Shown here: positions 13,301 through 25,100 of the stretch, one piece after another | How positions within the stretch are numbered: the first letter of the stretch is position 1 | How the letters are laid out: every line of letters begins with the position of its first letter | DNA from: Physcomitrium patens | Taxonomy: Eukaryota > Streptophyta > Bryopsida > Funariales > Funariaceae | DNA: 64,000 nucleotides | NCBI RefSeq assembly: GCF_000002425.4 | Contig: NC_037266.1 | Span: forward strand, 2,910,007-2,974,006 | Reading direction: 5' to 3' | Notes under the pieces: model-generated | The model's input: the letters and a program-made list of their open reading frames with translations, nothing else | Databases searched by the model: none | Told to the model about the DNA's origin: nothing | Position numbers and translations under genes: made by a program

Positions 13301-14510
13301 AAAAGAAAAAATAATATTTGTGCTATTTTTAATATACATAAATTTAGATCATAAAAACATATGAATATTTTTGCTCTATATAATATAATTAATTATTATG
13401 TTGTGAAAAGGAGCATATAAGATATATATAAGACAGTATTGAATCCTAAAAAAGATATAGTTCAATTACACTATTATAAAACTAATAAGTACAAGAACAC
13501 AATAGTCAAAAAAATCAAAGTATGAAGAACACCAACCATAATAATAAGAATTTCTATAGTGGAGCAAAAGAATATATATATATATATATATATATATAGC
13601 TTGATACCATATAAACTAAGCTAAGCTATATTATAAGAGAAATGAAGATGCTAATTTTTATTTATTAAGTTAATAAAAGGTTACAAGATAAGTCAACTTT
13701 ATATTCTAAAAGAACATGTTTAATATGTTTATAGACAACAAATATGACTTTTATTAAAATATTGTAGTTATTCAATCTAAAAATGTAGTTGATCTAATAT
13801 TATACTCATCTATTTCATAATATTATATCCATAACATATGATGCAATCTTAAAATTAATTTTAAAACCATCACAGATATATTACAAAACTCTATTAATTT
13901 GAATGATTTGTGTACAAATAATAAATGGTTTTAAACATGGAAAAATTACAAAATCAAATAACTAAATTTCACCATCTAACATTTCTAAGATCACTCAAAA
14001 TATTATATTCAAAATATTACCATTCAAACCTTAGTACTCCTTGATATTTGCTTTGATAAATATGTGACATCCATGCACTACATATTGATTTTGCAAAGTA
14101 TCAAGTAATTTTTTGATAAAGTATCAACTAATGTGAAGTTGACATAGCATATCAAATTAACTTCAACTACTATATTCTATATCTAATCTTTTTCACTTTT
14201 TTTTTCCATACATTTGTTCATCCATATACCTCCAAAGAAAATCCTTAGCATTGCAAATTATAGCAAAGGAGGTCATTTTGGGAGAATTAAGTATGCTACA
14301 ATTTTTTTCTCAGCTAGAAGACTTAACAAACTTTCAAAAGTTGTATGATTCAAATAAGACAGGTATGCAAAAAGAAAACATTAAAATTTGGAGTTCTAGT
14401 ATACTTGTCTATCTAGATCAATAAATTATTGAAGGATAAATTCAATCTTTATGCAACCAATGTGTTAGATTGATTGCACTCTTTTAAGACCAAGTACATG
14501 GCTACCTATG
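10320..14510. other. AT-rich spacer without recognisable genes
   Basis: About 4.2 kb of extremely AT-rich sequence with short A and T runs and no long open frame. I see no LTR, transposase or RNA gene. It contains one TA microsatellite. Ancient transposon debris is likely but not demonstrable by eye. Confidence 0.5.
13572..13598. repeat. (TA)n microsatellite
   Basis: A perfect run of about 13 TA dinucleotides in an AT-rich spacer. Confidence 0.9.
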
Positions 14511-14511
14511 A

Positions 14512-14901
14512 TTAGTCAAATAATACCAATACTAGAATCAATAAAAAAGATTTCAAGCAAGGTATATATACTTTAGATGTAAAATTAGAAGACACATGTC
14601 TATTAATTAAAAAAATACCTGCTTTATATAGTACAAGGCCAAACATAATCTTTCTTTGTAAGAAAGACTCCACAGCAAAAATAATCACCAATTCATTGTT
14701 GATATTCCTTAATTTAAATTTATTATATAAGAAAACACTATCTAAGGATATTTGTGAGGCTTTAATGCAAGACAAATCTAAAGAAGTTTGCAAGAAAGAG
14801 CATAATCTCTTGTTGTCTTTTATTTCTTTATAGTCTCTATCTTTATCACCATCAACACCTCTCTTAAGATATCTATCAACTAACAACACCACCACCTTCA
14901 T
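14512..14901 (-). CDS. Unrecognised 129-residue open frame
   Basis: A minus-strand frame starting at a true ATG (14899-14901), unusually long for this AT-rich surrounding. The product is basic in its first third (Lys/Arg/Asp-rich, with an RYLKRGVDGDKDRD segment) and hydrophobic at its C-terminus. A long pyrimidine run ending in CAG lies directly upstream, so the frame could be an internal exon. I recognise no domain. It lies 550 bp beyond, and on the same strand as, the Harbinger-like transposase relic, so it might be that element's second gene; this is only positional inference. A chance frame is also possible. Confidence 0.25.
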   Translation of the reverse strand: MKVVVLLVDRYLKRGVDGDKDRDYKEIKDNKRLCSFLQTSLDLSCIKASQISLDSVFLYNKFKLRNINNELVIIFAVESFLQRKIMFGLVLYKAGIFLINRHVSSNFTSKVYIPCLKSFLLILVLVLFD

Positions 14902-15449
14902 CTGAAAAAAAAAAATTTAGCTACTTGTTTTAGTATCTAAAAGAAAATTTTTAAAGAGGCACTACACAATGGCCAATAAATTTATAAAGTCATCAAGATT
15001 GAAAATTGCCATAATGATAGAGTACATAACTCTACAAGAGTAAGATAGTAAGAAAACTAAGACTTAGTTACAAAAGAAATTAAAAATGAAGAAAAAGTTG
15101 GAGAGGAATAAGATGGCATTTGAAAAGAAAAATTAGTGATAAAGTACAAAAAAAGATAGATGATTTGGAAACATGAGCAAGATGATAAGTTTGTTGACTT
15201 GGTCTAATTATAATTAAATCAAGAAAAGAGTATGCAAGAAATAGAATATATTATAGTCTTTTTGAAGAAAGAATATAAATGATTTTTTTTTATAATTTGT
15301 ATTTTGGTTAATATGTCATGTCTTACACTATAGTTTGTTTGGCATTGGTAAAATATCCAATGCATAATTCTATACTACAACTTTTTTTAAAATCTTTTTT
15401 TCAAAACAATCATGTCTTTCAATATGGCAACTCAATTTTTTGATGGCTC
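14902..15449. other. AT-rich spacer
   Basis: No recognised gene. It separates the unassigned frame at 14512-14901 from the transposase relic and may be internal or flanking sequence of the same DNA transposon. I could not find terminal inverted repeats by eye. Confidence 0.4.
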
Positions 15450-16250
15450 TCAATCAATCTGAGTGAATTTTATCATCCACACATTGCCAAAGTTAACAAG
15501 AAAATTATGTAAAATACAATAGGCAAAAATCCAATCCATAATGCATTTCACATTTTTTGTTTGATTAAATTGGATACAAATTTCTTTGAGCAAAGTCCAC
15601 TTGCCTTTTAGGATCCTAATGTAGTGTTTATTTGTAGCATGTACTTTAGCCAAACAAAAAGTGAATTCTTTATTGATCAACTATTTTATGGCTCAAGGCT
15701 TGTAGCCAAAGATAACCATCTAATTTATACCATAGGCCGAGTTTGCCAACAAGTATTGTCTAATATCAAAGTATTTTTTGAGGTTTTTGTATATCTCTAT
15801 CATCTTAAACACCATTGTTTGTATACATGATTTAAGCCAACCAATGATATAACAATCAAGATCACAAATGACCTATGCATTCATAGAGTACATCTTCTTT
15901 TTGTCAAAAAATGCATCTCCATTAGTCTTAGGGCACTGATTTATAGGAAATTGTATTCTATTGACAAATTCAATGCAATATTCAAAGCCAAGTACATTGA
16001 AAGATTAGCTAATTCAAAGCTTTTTGGCAACATCAAACCACTACAAATATTGTTGTTCAAGTGATAGGATTTCCTAAATTAGTTGGTTAGTAATGAAATA
16101 TATGTTGCCATTGCCAACATTCTAGGTCCTTCTCAATCATTTGATATTGGTTCCATTTCCATTTGACCAAAGACACTCTAGTGTTAAAGCCAATTGCTAA
16201 GTGATATTGGTTTGTAGGCAATAGCTATTATTTTTAAAAACAAGATGGTC
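15450..16250 (-). pseudogene. PIF/Harbinger-like transposase relic (HARBI1 family)
   Basis: The minus strand carries the C-terminal half of a DDE superfamily nuclease of PIF/Harbinger type. In order, a KKKMYSMNA block with the following CDLDCYIIG (first catalytic Asp region) lies at about 15840-15910. QYLLANSAYG, which in the family reads LLADSAYG and carries the second Asp, lies at about 15735-15765. NKEFTFCLAKVHATNKHYIR-ILKGKW and WIFAYCILHN, the family's terminal signature, fall within 15450-15680. The second catalytic Asp is Asn here, and the residue after ATN that is usually Glu is Lys. At least three in-frame stops interrupt the 16000-15680 part, so the gene is dead. The last 76 codons remain open. 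N-terminal wording is only dimly visible up to about 16250, and no inverted termini were identified. It sits at the border of the GC-richer gene island. Confidence 0.7.
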
Positions 16251-16259
16251 TTTGATAAT

Positions 16260-16900
16260 TGAAAGCAATGTCTGAAAGCCCTCATTTTATAAATATCAAA
16301 CATCTTACTGTTTATCTTTTTGGTCGTTCACTCCATACCACACCGCCTAACACTATGCTTCATCACTCAAAAAACAATAGACCCTCGAAGATCTTGAATT
16401 ATTAATCACTTTTGTAATTGATTAAGAGTTTGATGAAATGTTCGAAGAACACTGCCAGTAGGTTGACAGCAATTTTCATGATTTCTTTGACATTGATGAT
16501 GCAAAAGAACTTGCAGATGTCCATAATGCAATCAATAACTCTTACTTCATATTCACTCAAAACCAGATATCCAATTCACACAATTGGATTTTGATCTATT
16601 TTATAAATGAGCCTAATTCTGAACACAACGTGAGTTTTGGTGGTGGTTATTTATCTGTCCTTGAGGTATGATTGAAAGAACATCAGCCTCCAATGCACAG
16701 CCACGCTAACAACTTGGGGAGAGCTAGATGACAAGAGAATATTAAATAAAGATTACTGTTGGCAATAAATCATGCATCCAAAACTAAAAGAAAACAAAAA
16801 CAGAAAGAACTGACATTCTGTAATAAGGTTACAACAACGTCATGGGGTAAAATGTCATCACAGTTATCACAGTGAACTCAGCATATACTTAACAAGAGCA
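16260..16900. other. Transition zone into the gene island
   Basis: Base composition rises here towards the gene island. A plus-strand stretch at about 16390-16670 is almost open, with two interruptions, and encodes an acidic-hydrophobic sequence with no domain I recognise. It could be debris of the neighbouring transposon or of an old exon. Confidence 0.3.
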
Positions 16901-17344
16901 GCGTTGATGTCCTAACTTTAGACTCAACCTTGCTTCCCCTATACCCAGCTGCTTCGAACTCAGCATGGAGTGCCGCTCAATTGAAATTTTCTTTACTTTC
17001 CTACGACAAAGTACCTGTCCAACAAATTTCGAGTCCTACATTAGTTCCTTTCTTCAGATGTCATCTCATATCCTCGAAAAAAGTGCCCTCTATCGGCATG
17101 CCCCGTATGTTCAAACAAAATTAGATTACAAGTGCTAGAAAAGCTTTTTGTGACAACTTGATCCATTGACCAAATGACCCACAAATATGAGCAAGGAATC
17201 CACTATTCACATCTCTAGTTGTCATGCTCAGACACAAACGATCACACATTACATTTTTTCATGTGAGTGATCACGACTGTTAATTAAAAAAACGTTGTTT
17301 GAACCAGTCATTATCCAATGCTTGGTTCATTTCAGCAAAAGATA
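16900..17344 (-). other. Probable 3' flank or UTR of the host gene
   Basis: Moderately GC-rich sequence downstream of the minus-strand host gene. A plus-strand open frame of 64 codons here lacks any recognisable domain and starts at a non-ATG codon, so I do not call it. The segment most likely contains the 3' untranslated region and downstream flank. No polyadenylation site can be fixed by eye. Confidence 0.35.
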
Positions 17345-17705
17345 TCAGTGACAAAAGAAAAGCCTACCACTGATGATTGAGAAGAAATCGAGCAAACCTA
17401 TTGTTGAGGTTTTTGCCCTAAAGTCTGTATCCTCTCTCTCCAGAAGATTGGACACAGTGCGAGGAGAATCGGCGTTTCTTATGCCATATTTTCTGTACCT
17501 TGTGTTGAAGATAGGAATATGCCCAACATTCCCCATTTGAGATATGACCTGCAGCGACATTAAATTTCGACACAGTAGTTGGAAAACTTGGCTGAAGATC
17601 TTCTGAAGATCACTTTGAGAAGCTGGTATTTTTGAGCCAGTGCTTGAGACAGCCCGGTTGAGTCTTCAGCCAATCTCCGCGCCGCGAAATTTTGAGGCAT
17701 CAGTT
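17345..17705 (-). other. Coding-like stretch after the host gene stop
   Basis: Two minus-strand segments look coding but are not in the frame of the gene ending at 17766. One runs from an ATG at 17700 to a stop at 17560 (46 codons, MPQNFAARRLAEDSTGLSQ and on). The other follows a CTGCAG acceptor at 17547 and runs to a stop at 17345 (wording ISQMGNVGHIPIFNTR). A possible donor AAA|GTGATC at 17614 would link them in phase through a 66-bp intron. They may be extra exons of the same gene used in another splice form, the eroded former C-terminus, or a small separate gene. Composition resembles the exons, not the surrounding AT-rich DNA. Confidence 0.35.
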
Positions 17706-17765
17706 CCTTTGCTTCATAATTTTGTCATCAAGAATATCTTTTGTTGGTAGCCACAGCATTCACAC

Positions 17766-19570
17766 CTAGATCCTCACGCATCTGCAAAGTTTGCACGAAT
17801 TCAAATCAGCGTCCGATGTAGGCTCCAGCCTAAACGGAACTTCACAACGCTTTTGTACAGCCTGCTTCGCAACCAGGGCCATGATCGATTGTGCATATTC
17901 AATCTCCTTCATGAGGTTTCTCGCGCTTAACTCCAAGCTTGGCCATCCAAGATTTTCTGCATGCTTATCAGAAAAAGTGGTCTCCTCAACTTCGGGATCG
18001 TCTTCGATATTATTCCAGGGGTTGCACACTGGCAAATTCGTCTCGACAGGGTTCTCTATTATCCTCTGGAAAAGGCAAATCACCCGTTGTCCACATGTTA
18101 CAACCCAAGGACCATCAAGCTCTTTTAATGAATATGACATTGAAAGCATCGCGACAAACATGGCTGACACGACCTGTAAAAACGAAATGTACGATTAAGG
18201 AATAGGATTTGCATTTTAATGTACGAGATTAAACATATAAACTTGAAATTATTCTGCATGAAATCTGAAACTAATTTAATCATCATGAACCTAATTTGAC
18301 AGGGCAGTTTACTTGACAATCAAATGACCTATGGATTTCACCTTAAACTCCTGCACATTTGTTGTTAGGGTAGCAACATGTTTGTATAGCTTCACTTGCA
18401 TTGAGTTGACTGTACATATCACATCCCTCAACACCTCGTCCTTCTCCGCCATGTTATCGGAATGTAGTTGCTAGACAGCCAGGTCAACAATCGCCTCAAT
18501 TGACATAAGATTCTAATTTGAACCACAATGGACAGCAGAACCCTCAATCCAATGTTGAAGGAACATACTTGAACATATCGATTGAATGCTTAATGTTTAA
18601 ACAGTTTAAAGTAGCTTGCAGATTATGTAGGACTGCTCACAAACCAGCAATTATCTTGCATGCAAGAAAACTTCGAAAGCGGATGGCTTACAGGTTAATT
18701 TTCTTCATTTAACAAGGTTACGCCAATACCTTCTGTTTCTCTAGTTCGGCAATATGGAACTGTAGCGCAACTATTAAATCATTCTTTTGCGAAAAAAGCA
18801 CTTCATCTTGGGCCTTTTTCCCCGCTCTAGACTCCTCAGGTGCATGACAGAGGTTTAATTTTCTCTCCATTTCTGCGAACTTTTTGTTCCTGCTTTCTAT
18901 TTCTGCTTCAAGCCCTTTCATGCTCGCGAGGGCACTGGTGCACAAATTCGACCATTCATCTCGTTCTTTTTGAAGCTTGCAGCACTCTTGCAGTAATTCT
19001 TTCTCTATCTTCTTTCTGAAATCTTGGTCTCTGAGAAAATCGACTTCCCTCTGTCTTAATGCCTCCAGTCTTCTCCATAACATCCCCTCCCTATTCTTCC
19101 TTGAGCTCAGCTCTTGCACTAATGTCTCTTCCTTCATCATCCTTGTTTTTAGTTCCTGGACCAGAACGTCTTCTCTTTTCGTCCGTAACTCCAACTCCTG
19201 CAACAGTTGGCGCCTCGTGCATGGAAGGGGTTGGTCTTCCTGGCTGGTAACGATTCTTCGTCGTCGCTGCACCTTGGCAAATTAGAAAATAGAGTGGGAT
19301 CTCCCAGAGCAAAATGAAGCAAGAAACCTTGTGCAAAGAAGCACGTATGCATGCATACTTAGTTCTGACTTTGAACCACTATTCTAGTATAATTCTCAAC
19401 CGGGGCAATACTAATCCCACACAGTACAGCAAATAAGTGGAGCATCCTACCACGTCCGTAACAAACGTTGCCAAGGGTGATCGCATCTGAACATAATGCT
19501 GGCCTGCCTGCATCCGAAAGGTGTCCTCTCCACAGCGTTGTGCTTGTTCTGGTCCAGGGTACGTATCCAT
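17766..19570 (-). CDS. Coiled-coil protein, four exons, about 399 aa
   Basis: The only convincing host gene. Four exons join in phase 0 at good GT-AG sites: 19570-19451 (40 codons from an ATG), 19272-18730 (181), 18470-18342 (43) and 18173-17766 (135 plus TAG). Introns are about 178, 259 and 168 bp and AT-rich. Residues 1-40 are a neutral leader. Residues 41-220 are strongly charged and heptad-like (LLQELELRTKRE, LVQELKTRMMKE, LVQELSSRKNRE, a roughly 14-residue internal repeat), predicting a long coiled coil that continues through exon 3. Exon 4 encodes a mixed, probably globular C-terminus with an acidic patch (NIEDDPEVEETTF) and a final Cys cluster (CKLCRCV). There is no signal peptide, membrane segment or known catalytic motif. 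I do not recognise the family; a structural or scaffold role is only suggested by the coiled coil. Coding-like sequence in another frame continues past the stop, so the C-terminus may be mis-modelled or recently shortened. Confidence 0.7.
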
Positions 19571-20560
19571 ACTGACGATTGGGTCAGCGCTTCAAGTGTG
19601 AATCACGGAGAATCTTCAAGATTCCTGTAAACCACCTAAATTTCACGGCAAGGGCGTCAAGTAGACGTGAGGAGAAAATTGCATCACACCATCACGTCAA
19701 CCCTTCAAAATTTGCAACTTCCTCCAGAGCTCGGCACACTTGCAGGGCAATGAACGAAGTGGCGGAAGCAAGTAAGAAACCAATGTACAACTTGTGAAGA
19801 CCATTCAATTGAGAACCTAATCGGATTGAACAATCAAATCGGATGGCTTGAATTGTCTCCTACCACATATCGTTCCTACAACAGCTAAAATTCCAAATGA
19901 ATATTATCGGTGCCATTCTTGGCCAAATTTGGTAATGGAGAGAACGCCAAAAGAAAAGCACAACTAACAATGAGACATAAGATGAGGTGCAAAACATAAT
20001 ATAGCAGCATATAATCACACTCCATCTTCCCTTGTCTCATAATCCGCAAAGCATTTAACTAGACCAACTCATGATATCTAATTGTAGCTCAATGTCAGCA
20101 AGTCGCGATCAATCAACTCTGATGCGCTCCCTCCCTCCCTCTGTCAACACAAGTGAAATCATCCTGCAGGGCCCTAATCAAATAATTTACTCCCTTAAAT
20201 TCTCCTCCCTGGCACCACCTATCACTACCTCTTGGGGGCTTGATTCTACAACGTCACGACCACTCTGCAATTCACCATGGTGTCTCCATCAAGACTCCCT
20301 GCTATCCTCCTCATTCACCATGAGCTGTACCGACTTCTAAAGGTCATGAATTAGAGCGGAACGATTTCGGAAGCTACGAAGTGTGTGTCAGATTTCTCCT
20401 TCTGAAATGCTTCCGGAGTTATGGCCATCATGAACACAACAGAAATGAACCTCACGACACTGGCCATTCGCTCATTGCTCGTGACCTAGTGAAAGTCTAT
20501 TCTACAACTGTCCCCTATCACCGTTGCCAAGTTTGGTGATGAGAAATGACACATTAGGAA
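19571..20560 (-). promoter_or_regulatory. Upstream region of the host gene
   Basis: About 1 kb of GC-richer sequence preceding the ATG at 19570. The part nearest the start (to about 19800) most likely holds the 5' untranslated region. It contains ACGTG-type cores (GACGTG near 19670, CACGTC near 19695) of the kind bound by plant bZIP factors. No TATA box can be placed with confidence. A plus-strand Ser-rich frame of 89 codons (20071-20340) has a true ATG but no recognisable domain. Confidence 0.35.
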
Positions 20561-22138
20561 AGGGGGAATAAGTTTGGGCATTAAAGGCTTCTTTATACCT
20601 TTTACGCTTCCTTGATATTAAAGAAAACTAGAGTTATTCGTTATTATGACATGTAATAATATCAATAATAGTAGGTCTTCTGTAAGTAGTCTTCTGTCGC
20701 ATTTGTGTTGATTGACATGGTTCTCAAATCACAATTTTTGGCACTTGTTCACACTGAGAAAAACTATTCATTTTAAAGATTTTGTATATATATATATATA
20801 TATATATGTATTTTAAGTTTTTTGACCCTTTTGAATATTTAAACTATACAATTACAGTACTTGAATATTTCACTTTTCTCTTGTTGGTTATTATGTTTAT
20901 TAGGTTTAAAAAATAACTTCTTGTTATTATGTTACATTTTAAATACTGATTTTTATTTACTTATTTATTTATTATAATTTGAATGGGTAACATAAAAAAA
21001 ATTAAACATAGAATTTAGGTTTCAGTATTTGATAACTAGATTTTAACTAACCAAAAATGAATACTTTATACATTGATATTTATTGTTGAAAAGTAATAAT
21101 TTATCTTCTATAATGTACATAAAAGATGATGCATTATATCTAAATGGCTTTCATGGTTTAAAACAATTGATAGCTGGTGGCTTAAACTACTTTGATAGAT
21201 TGTAACAAAACAGTCATACTTTTGGATTTACATTTTACAGCTTGTATATGCTTGTGAATTTGTCTACATATATACCTGTGAACACTGGCACATACTTGCC
21301 ACAAATAAAATTTATATTTAATGATAATATTAATATGATTCTTCTATTAAGAACAGACTGTTATAATTCATTCTCATAAAAAACTAGAAATTACATTCAT
21401 TACATTTTAAAAATTCATTATTCAATAGTCAAATATACTACAAATAGCTAAGCTTTTAAAAAATTTGTTCCATATATTTGATATTGTACGAACCAAAATA
21501 TTGATAATATGAAATGAAAAACATTAAAATGACCCAAGATTTTACTAAATCAATATACCCATCCTAACCATTATGGAAAGAAAAAAAATGACTTCTAAAT
21601 TCATTTATCCGCTATTGGATTTGCAACCAATGAAAAGCAACTACATTCATCATTATCTTAATCTTAATCATTGTTATAATCATGGTGGCCATACAATCAA
21701 TTACTTCTTGTAAAAAAAACTTAATTTTTTTGTTTAAAAAAAGAGCTAGAGACAAATTTGCATTCAGTCTTCTTACCATGCCTCCCATCTGCTTCTCAAA
21801 TTGCATTGTGTCTTTCATATCGCAATCCTACCTTATTAAGCTTTATCTCTTATGTTGTGCTCCTATCTTATTGCTAGGATAATTTAATGCTATTGAGACC
21901 CATTTCCATAGCACATAGGTTATTTGTGAAGTTTGTGTTGGTTGGAGATGTGATTTAGTATAAATGATTTTATTCATGTTGAATACTACATAAATTTATC
22001 ATAAAGTGTGACTGGTTGCAATTGAGTTGTATCTTCATGAATATAGAGCCCAAGCTCTAAAGTCTTTTAGAACATCTATTTTGACCAAATGTATAAAGAC
22101 AATGATCAACTACTTCATCAAGATACACATTCTTTATG
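20561..22138. other. AT-rich spacer between gene island and element C
   Basis: Composition drops back to AT-rich at about 20560. It contains a (TA)n run (20785-20807). Short open frames at 21612-21882 on both strands have no recognisable domains. The right border is where the leader of chromovirus C appears. Confidence 0.45.
20785..20807. repeat. (TA)n microsatellite
   Basis: A run of about 11 TA units within the spacer following the gene island. Confidence 0.85.
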
Positions 22139-25100
22139 TTTTTAGAGGTTGCGGATTACCCTCCTCTTATTTAACTTTTGAATTCGTTTGAATTGTCTAT
22201 AGAAGGAAAAATCATGGGTGCTACACTTGGTGGAAGTGAAAATAGATTTACAACTATTGCAGATCTTCATGAGCTTGTCAACACTCTTAGGACCAAAATT
22301 TCACGCATCACCAACACCAACCATGGAAGCACTATTCCTACTACTATGGAAGAAGTTCAAAGTCTATGCCAAGAAGTTGTGCAATTGAAGGAAACAAGTC
22401 GATTAGCCTTGCAACCAAATTCCAGGAGTTTTGCTTCTATAAGCTCGAGGGAGGCAAGGATTAGTATGCCTAAAAAGTTCAATGGAACAAGATCAAGATT
22501 TTGAGGGTTTTTGCAACAAGTTAAATTCTACTAAAGGTTGCATCCTTTTCAATACCTTGATGGATTTACTCAAGTTGGATTCATAGGAGCACTTCTATCT
22601 GGAAGTGCTCTCTTTTGGTTTGCACCTTTGATGGAAAAAGATTCACAACTACTCTATGATTTGAATTCATTCTTGGAAGTATTTATGGCTACATTTGGAG
22701 AAAGTGATCGAGAAAGGGTAGCAGAGACCAAGCTTGTATCACTACAACAAGGATCACATTCAGCCACCACATATGTTGGTGAATTCCAAAGTCTTGCTTG
22801 TAATGTGGACTGGAATGATAAAGCTTTTATCAATCAATTTTGCTATGGATTAAAAGATAATGTCAAAGATTTGTTATTGATAATGCCAAAAATAGATTCT
22901 TTAGAATAATTCATTACTCAAGCTATTGCATGTGATAATCGTTTATTTGAAAGATGTCAAGAACAAAGATATGGCTGGAGATGAATAAGTCAAGTCATGG
23001 CAACACCTTTTAAGTTTTTGGAAACCTTTCCATCAAGGCCAAAGCGAATGCAAATTGATACGATACGTTTTAAATCCCTCACAAAGTAGGAAAAGACTCG
23101 ACGACGTGAAGAGGGCTTATGTCTATATTACAGAGAAGCTAATTACACTGCTCAACATTGTCCAAGGAAGCAATGCAATCACAAAATGAGGAGTACGATT
23201 GCAAAAGAAGACAATGTATCAGAAAACGAGTTCCTCCAGCTACAATAGGGACTGTGCGGTTGGAACCATGTGCAACATCTAGTTAAGGTCCTATTCCCTC
23301 CTCAGATCCCTCACCTTGTTTTATAATAGATGTGTGTTTAGGATTCAAAAATCATAAAGTCTTTGCATTATTAGATTCATGAGCCTTAGCTTGTTTCATA
23401 GACGAAGACTTTATCAAAAAACAAGAAATATTGTTAGTCAAGAAAACCAAACCCGTACATGTGGAAGTCATAGATGGTTGTTCGTTGTCTTTTGGTGATG
23501 TTACCCATGAAACTATTCTTTTAGATGTAGTAATTAAAGATCATAATAGTATAGTAATATTTAATAAAATACGATCTCTTTTGAATCTAGTCATTTTAGG
23601 ACTATCTTGGTTAAAAAAGTACAATCCTCAGATAGATTGGATTTCCCGTAACCTTAATTTTCTTAATAGTTTATTTCGAAATTCTATTAATCAAGAAAAA
23701 ATACATAAGTCTAGTGCATCTAAGCCCTTACTAATAGAGGCAAGTGCTTTCATGCATGCAGCCAAAGAGGGATCATCTTTTGCTATATATGCCACGTCTA
23801 TTTCAGATAGTGAAAAGACAACAAGTGGTATTCTTAATCAATATCAAGAATTTCAAGATATTTTTGCGAAGAAGAATGCAGATATTCTTCCAAAATATTG
23901 ACCTTATGATTGTTCAATTGATCTTCAAGAAGGAGCTCAACCGCCATTTGGACCAATCTATAGCTTATCACAAAACGAATTGGCTGCACTAAAGGAGTAT
24001 ATTGACAAGAACTTAACTAAAAACTTCATACGCCATTCAAAATCTCTAATAGGAGCACCGATCTTATTTGTGAAGAAAAAAGATGGATCTCTACGGATAA
24101 GCGTAGACTATCGAAGCCTTAACAAGATCACCATAAAAAATAGGTATCCTTTACCTTTGATTTTAGGACTTCTTAATCAACTCAATCAAGCAAAGATCTA
24201 TAAAAAAATAGATCTACAAGGATCATACTACTTGGTCCGCATCAAAGAAGGAGATGAATGGAAGACTACTTTTTGAACTAGGTATGGACATTTTGAATAT
24301 AATGTCATGCCTTTTGGACTCACAAATGCACCAGTTGCTTTTCAACATCTTATGAATGATATTTTTTGTGAATTTTTAGATGATTTTATTGTTTTTTATT
24401 TAGACGATATTCTAATCTATTCTAAAAACACAAAAGAATATAAACTCCATGTTCGTCGTGTGTTACAAAAACTAAGAGATGTAGGCTTATATACCAACTT
24501 GAAAAAGTATGTATTCTATACTACTCAAGTTGACTTTTTAGGATACATCTTTTCCAATGAAGGCTTGATGATGGATCCCAAGAAGGTCCAGACTATCATA
24601 GATTGGAAGATTCTAAGAACAGTACAAGATGTGCAATGCTTTTTGGGCTTTCCAAACTACTATCGAATCTTCATCAAGAACTTTTCTCAAGTTACAGCTC
24701 CACTTACGTGTTTGACTTGTAAAGATAAATTTGAGTAGAGTAAAGAAGCTAAAATAGTGTTTGATGCTTTAAAGAAGGAATTTACTTCTGCAACAATCTT
24801 GTATTGCGTCGACTTCTTTAAGGTATATTTTATGAAAATAGATGCATCAAACTTTGCCTTCAGTGCCATTTTGTCATAAATGGGAGTAGATGACAAGCTC
24901 CATCTAGTAGCTTTTTATTCCCGGAAATTTTCAGCAGCCGAGATTAATTATAAAATCTACGATAAAGAGCTTCTTGCAATTATGGATTCATTTCAAGAAT
25001 GGCGTCATTATCTAGAAGGCACCTCAAGTCCAATTACCATGTACACAGATCATAAGAACCTCAAGTATTTCATATCAGCACACATATTAAATCATCGTCA

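Noticed and set aside
10320-14510. Search for a gene or RNA in the longest AT-rich spacer
   Set aside because: No open frame, structural RNA or repeat could be supported.
17791-18205. Two plus-strand open frames
   Set aside because: Antisense shadows of exon 4 of the host gene; the minus strand has splice sites and phase continuity.
18977-19285. Plus-strand Ser-rich frames
   Set aside because: Antisense of the charged coiled-coil exon 2, which naturally gives Ser/Leu-rich shadows.
20071-20340. 89-codon Ser-rich frame with a true ATG
   Set aside because: No domain, no splice or neighbour support, and it lies in the probable upstream region of the minus-strand gene.
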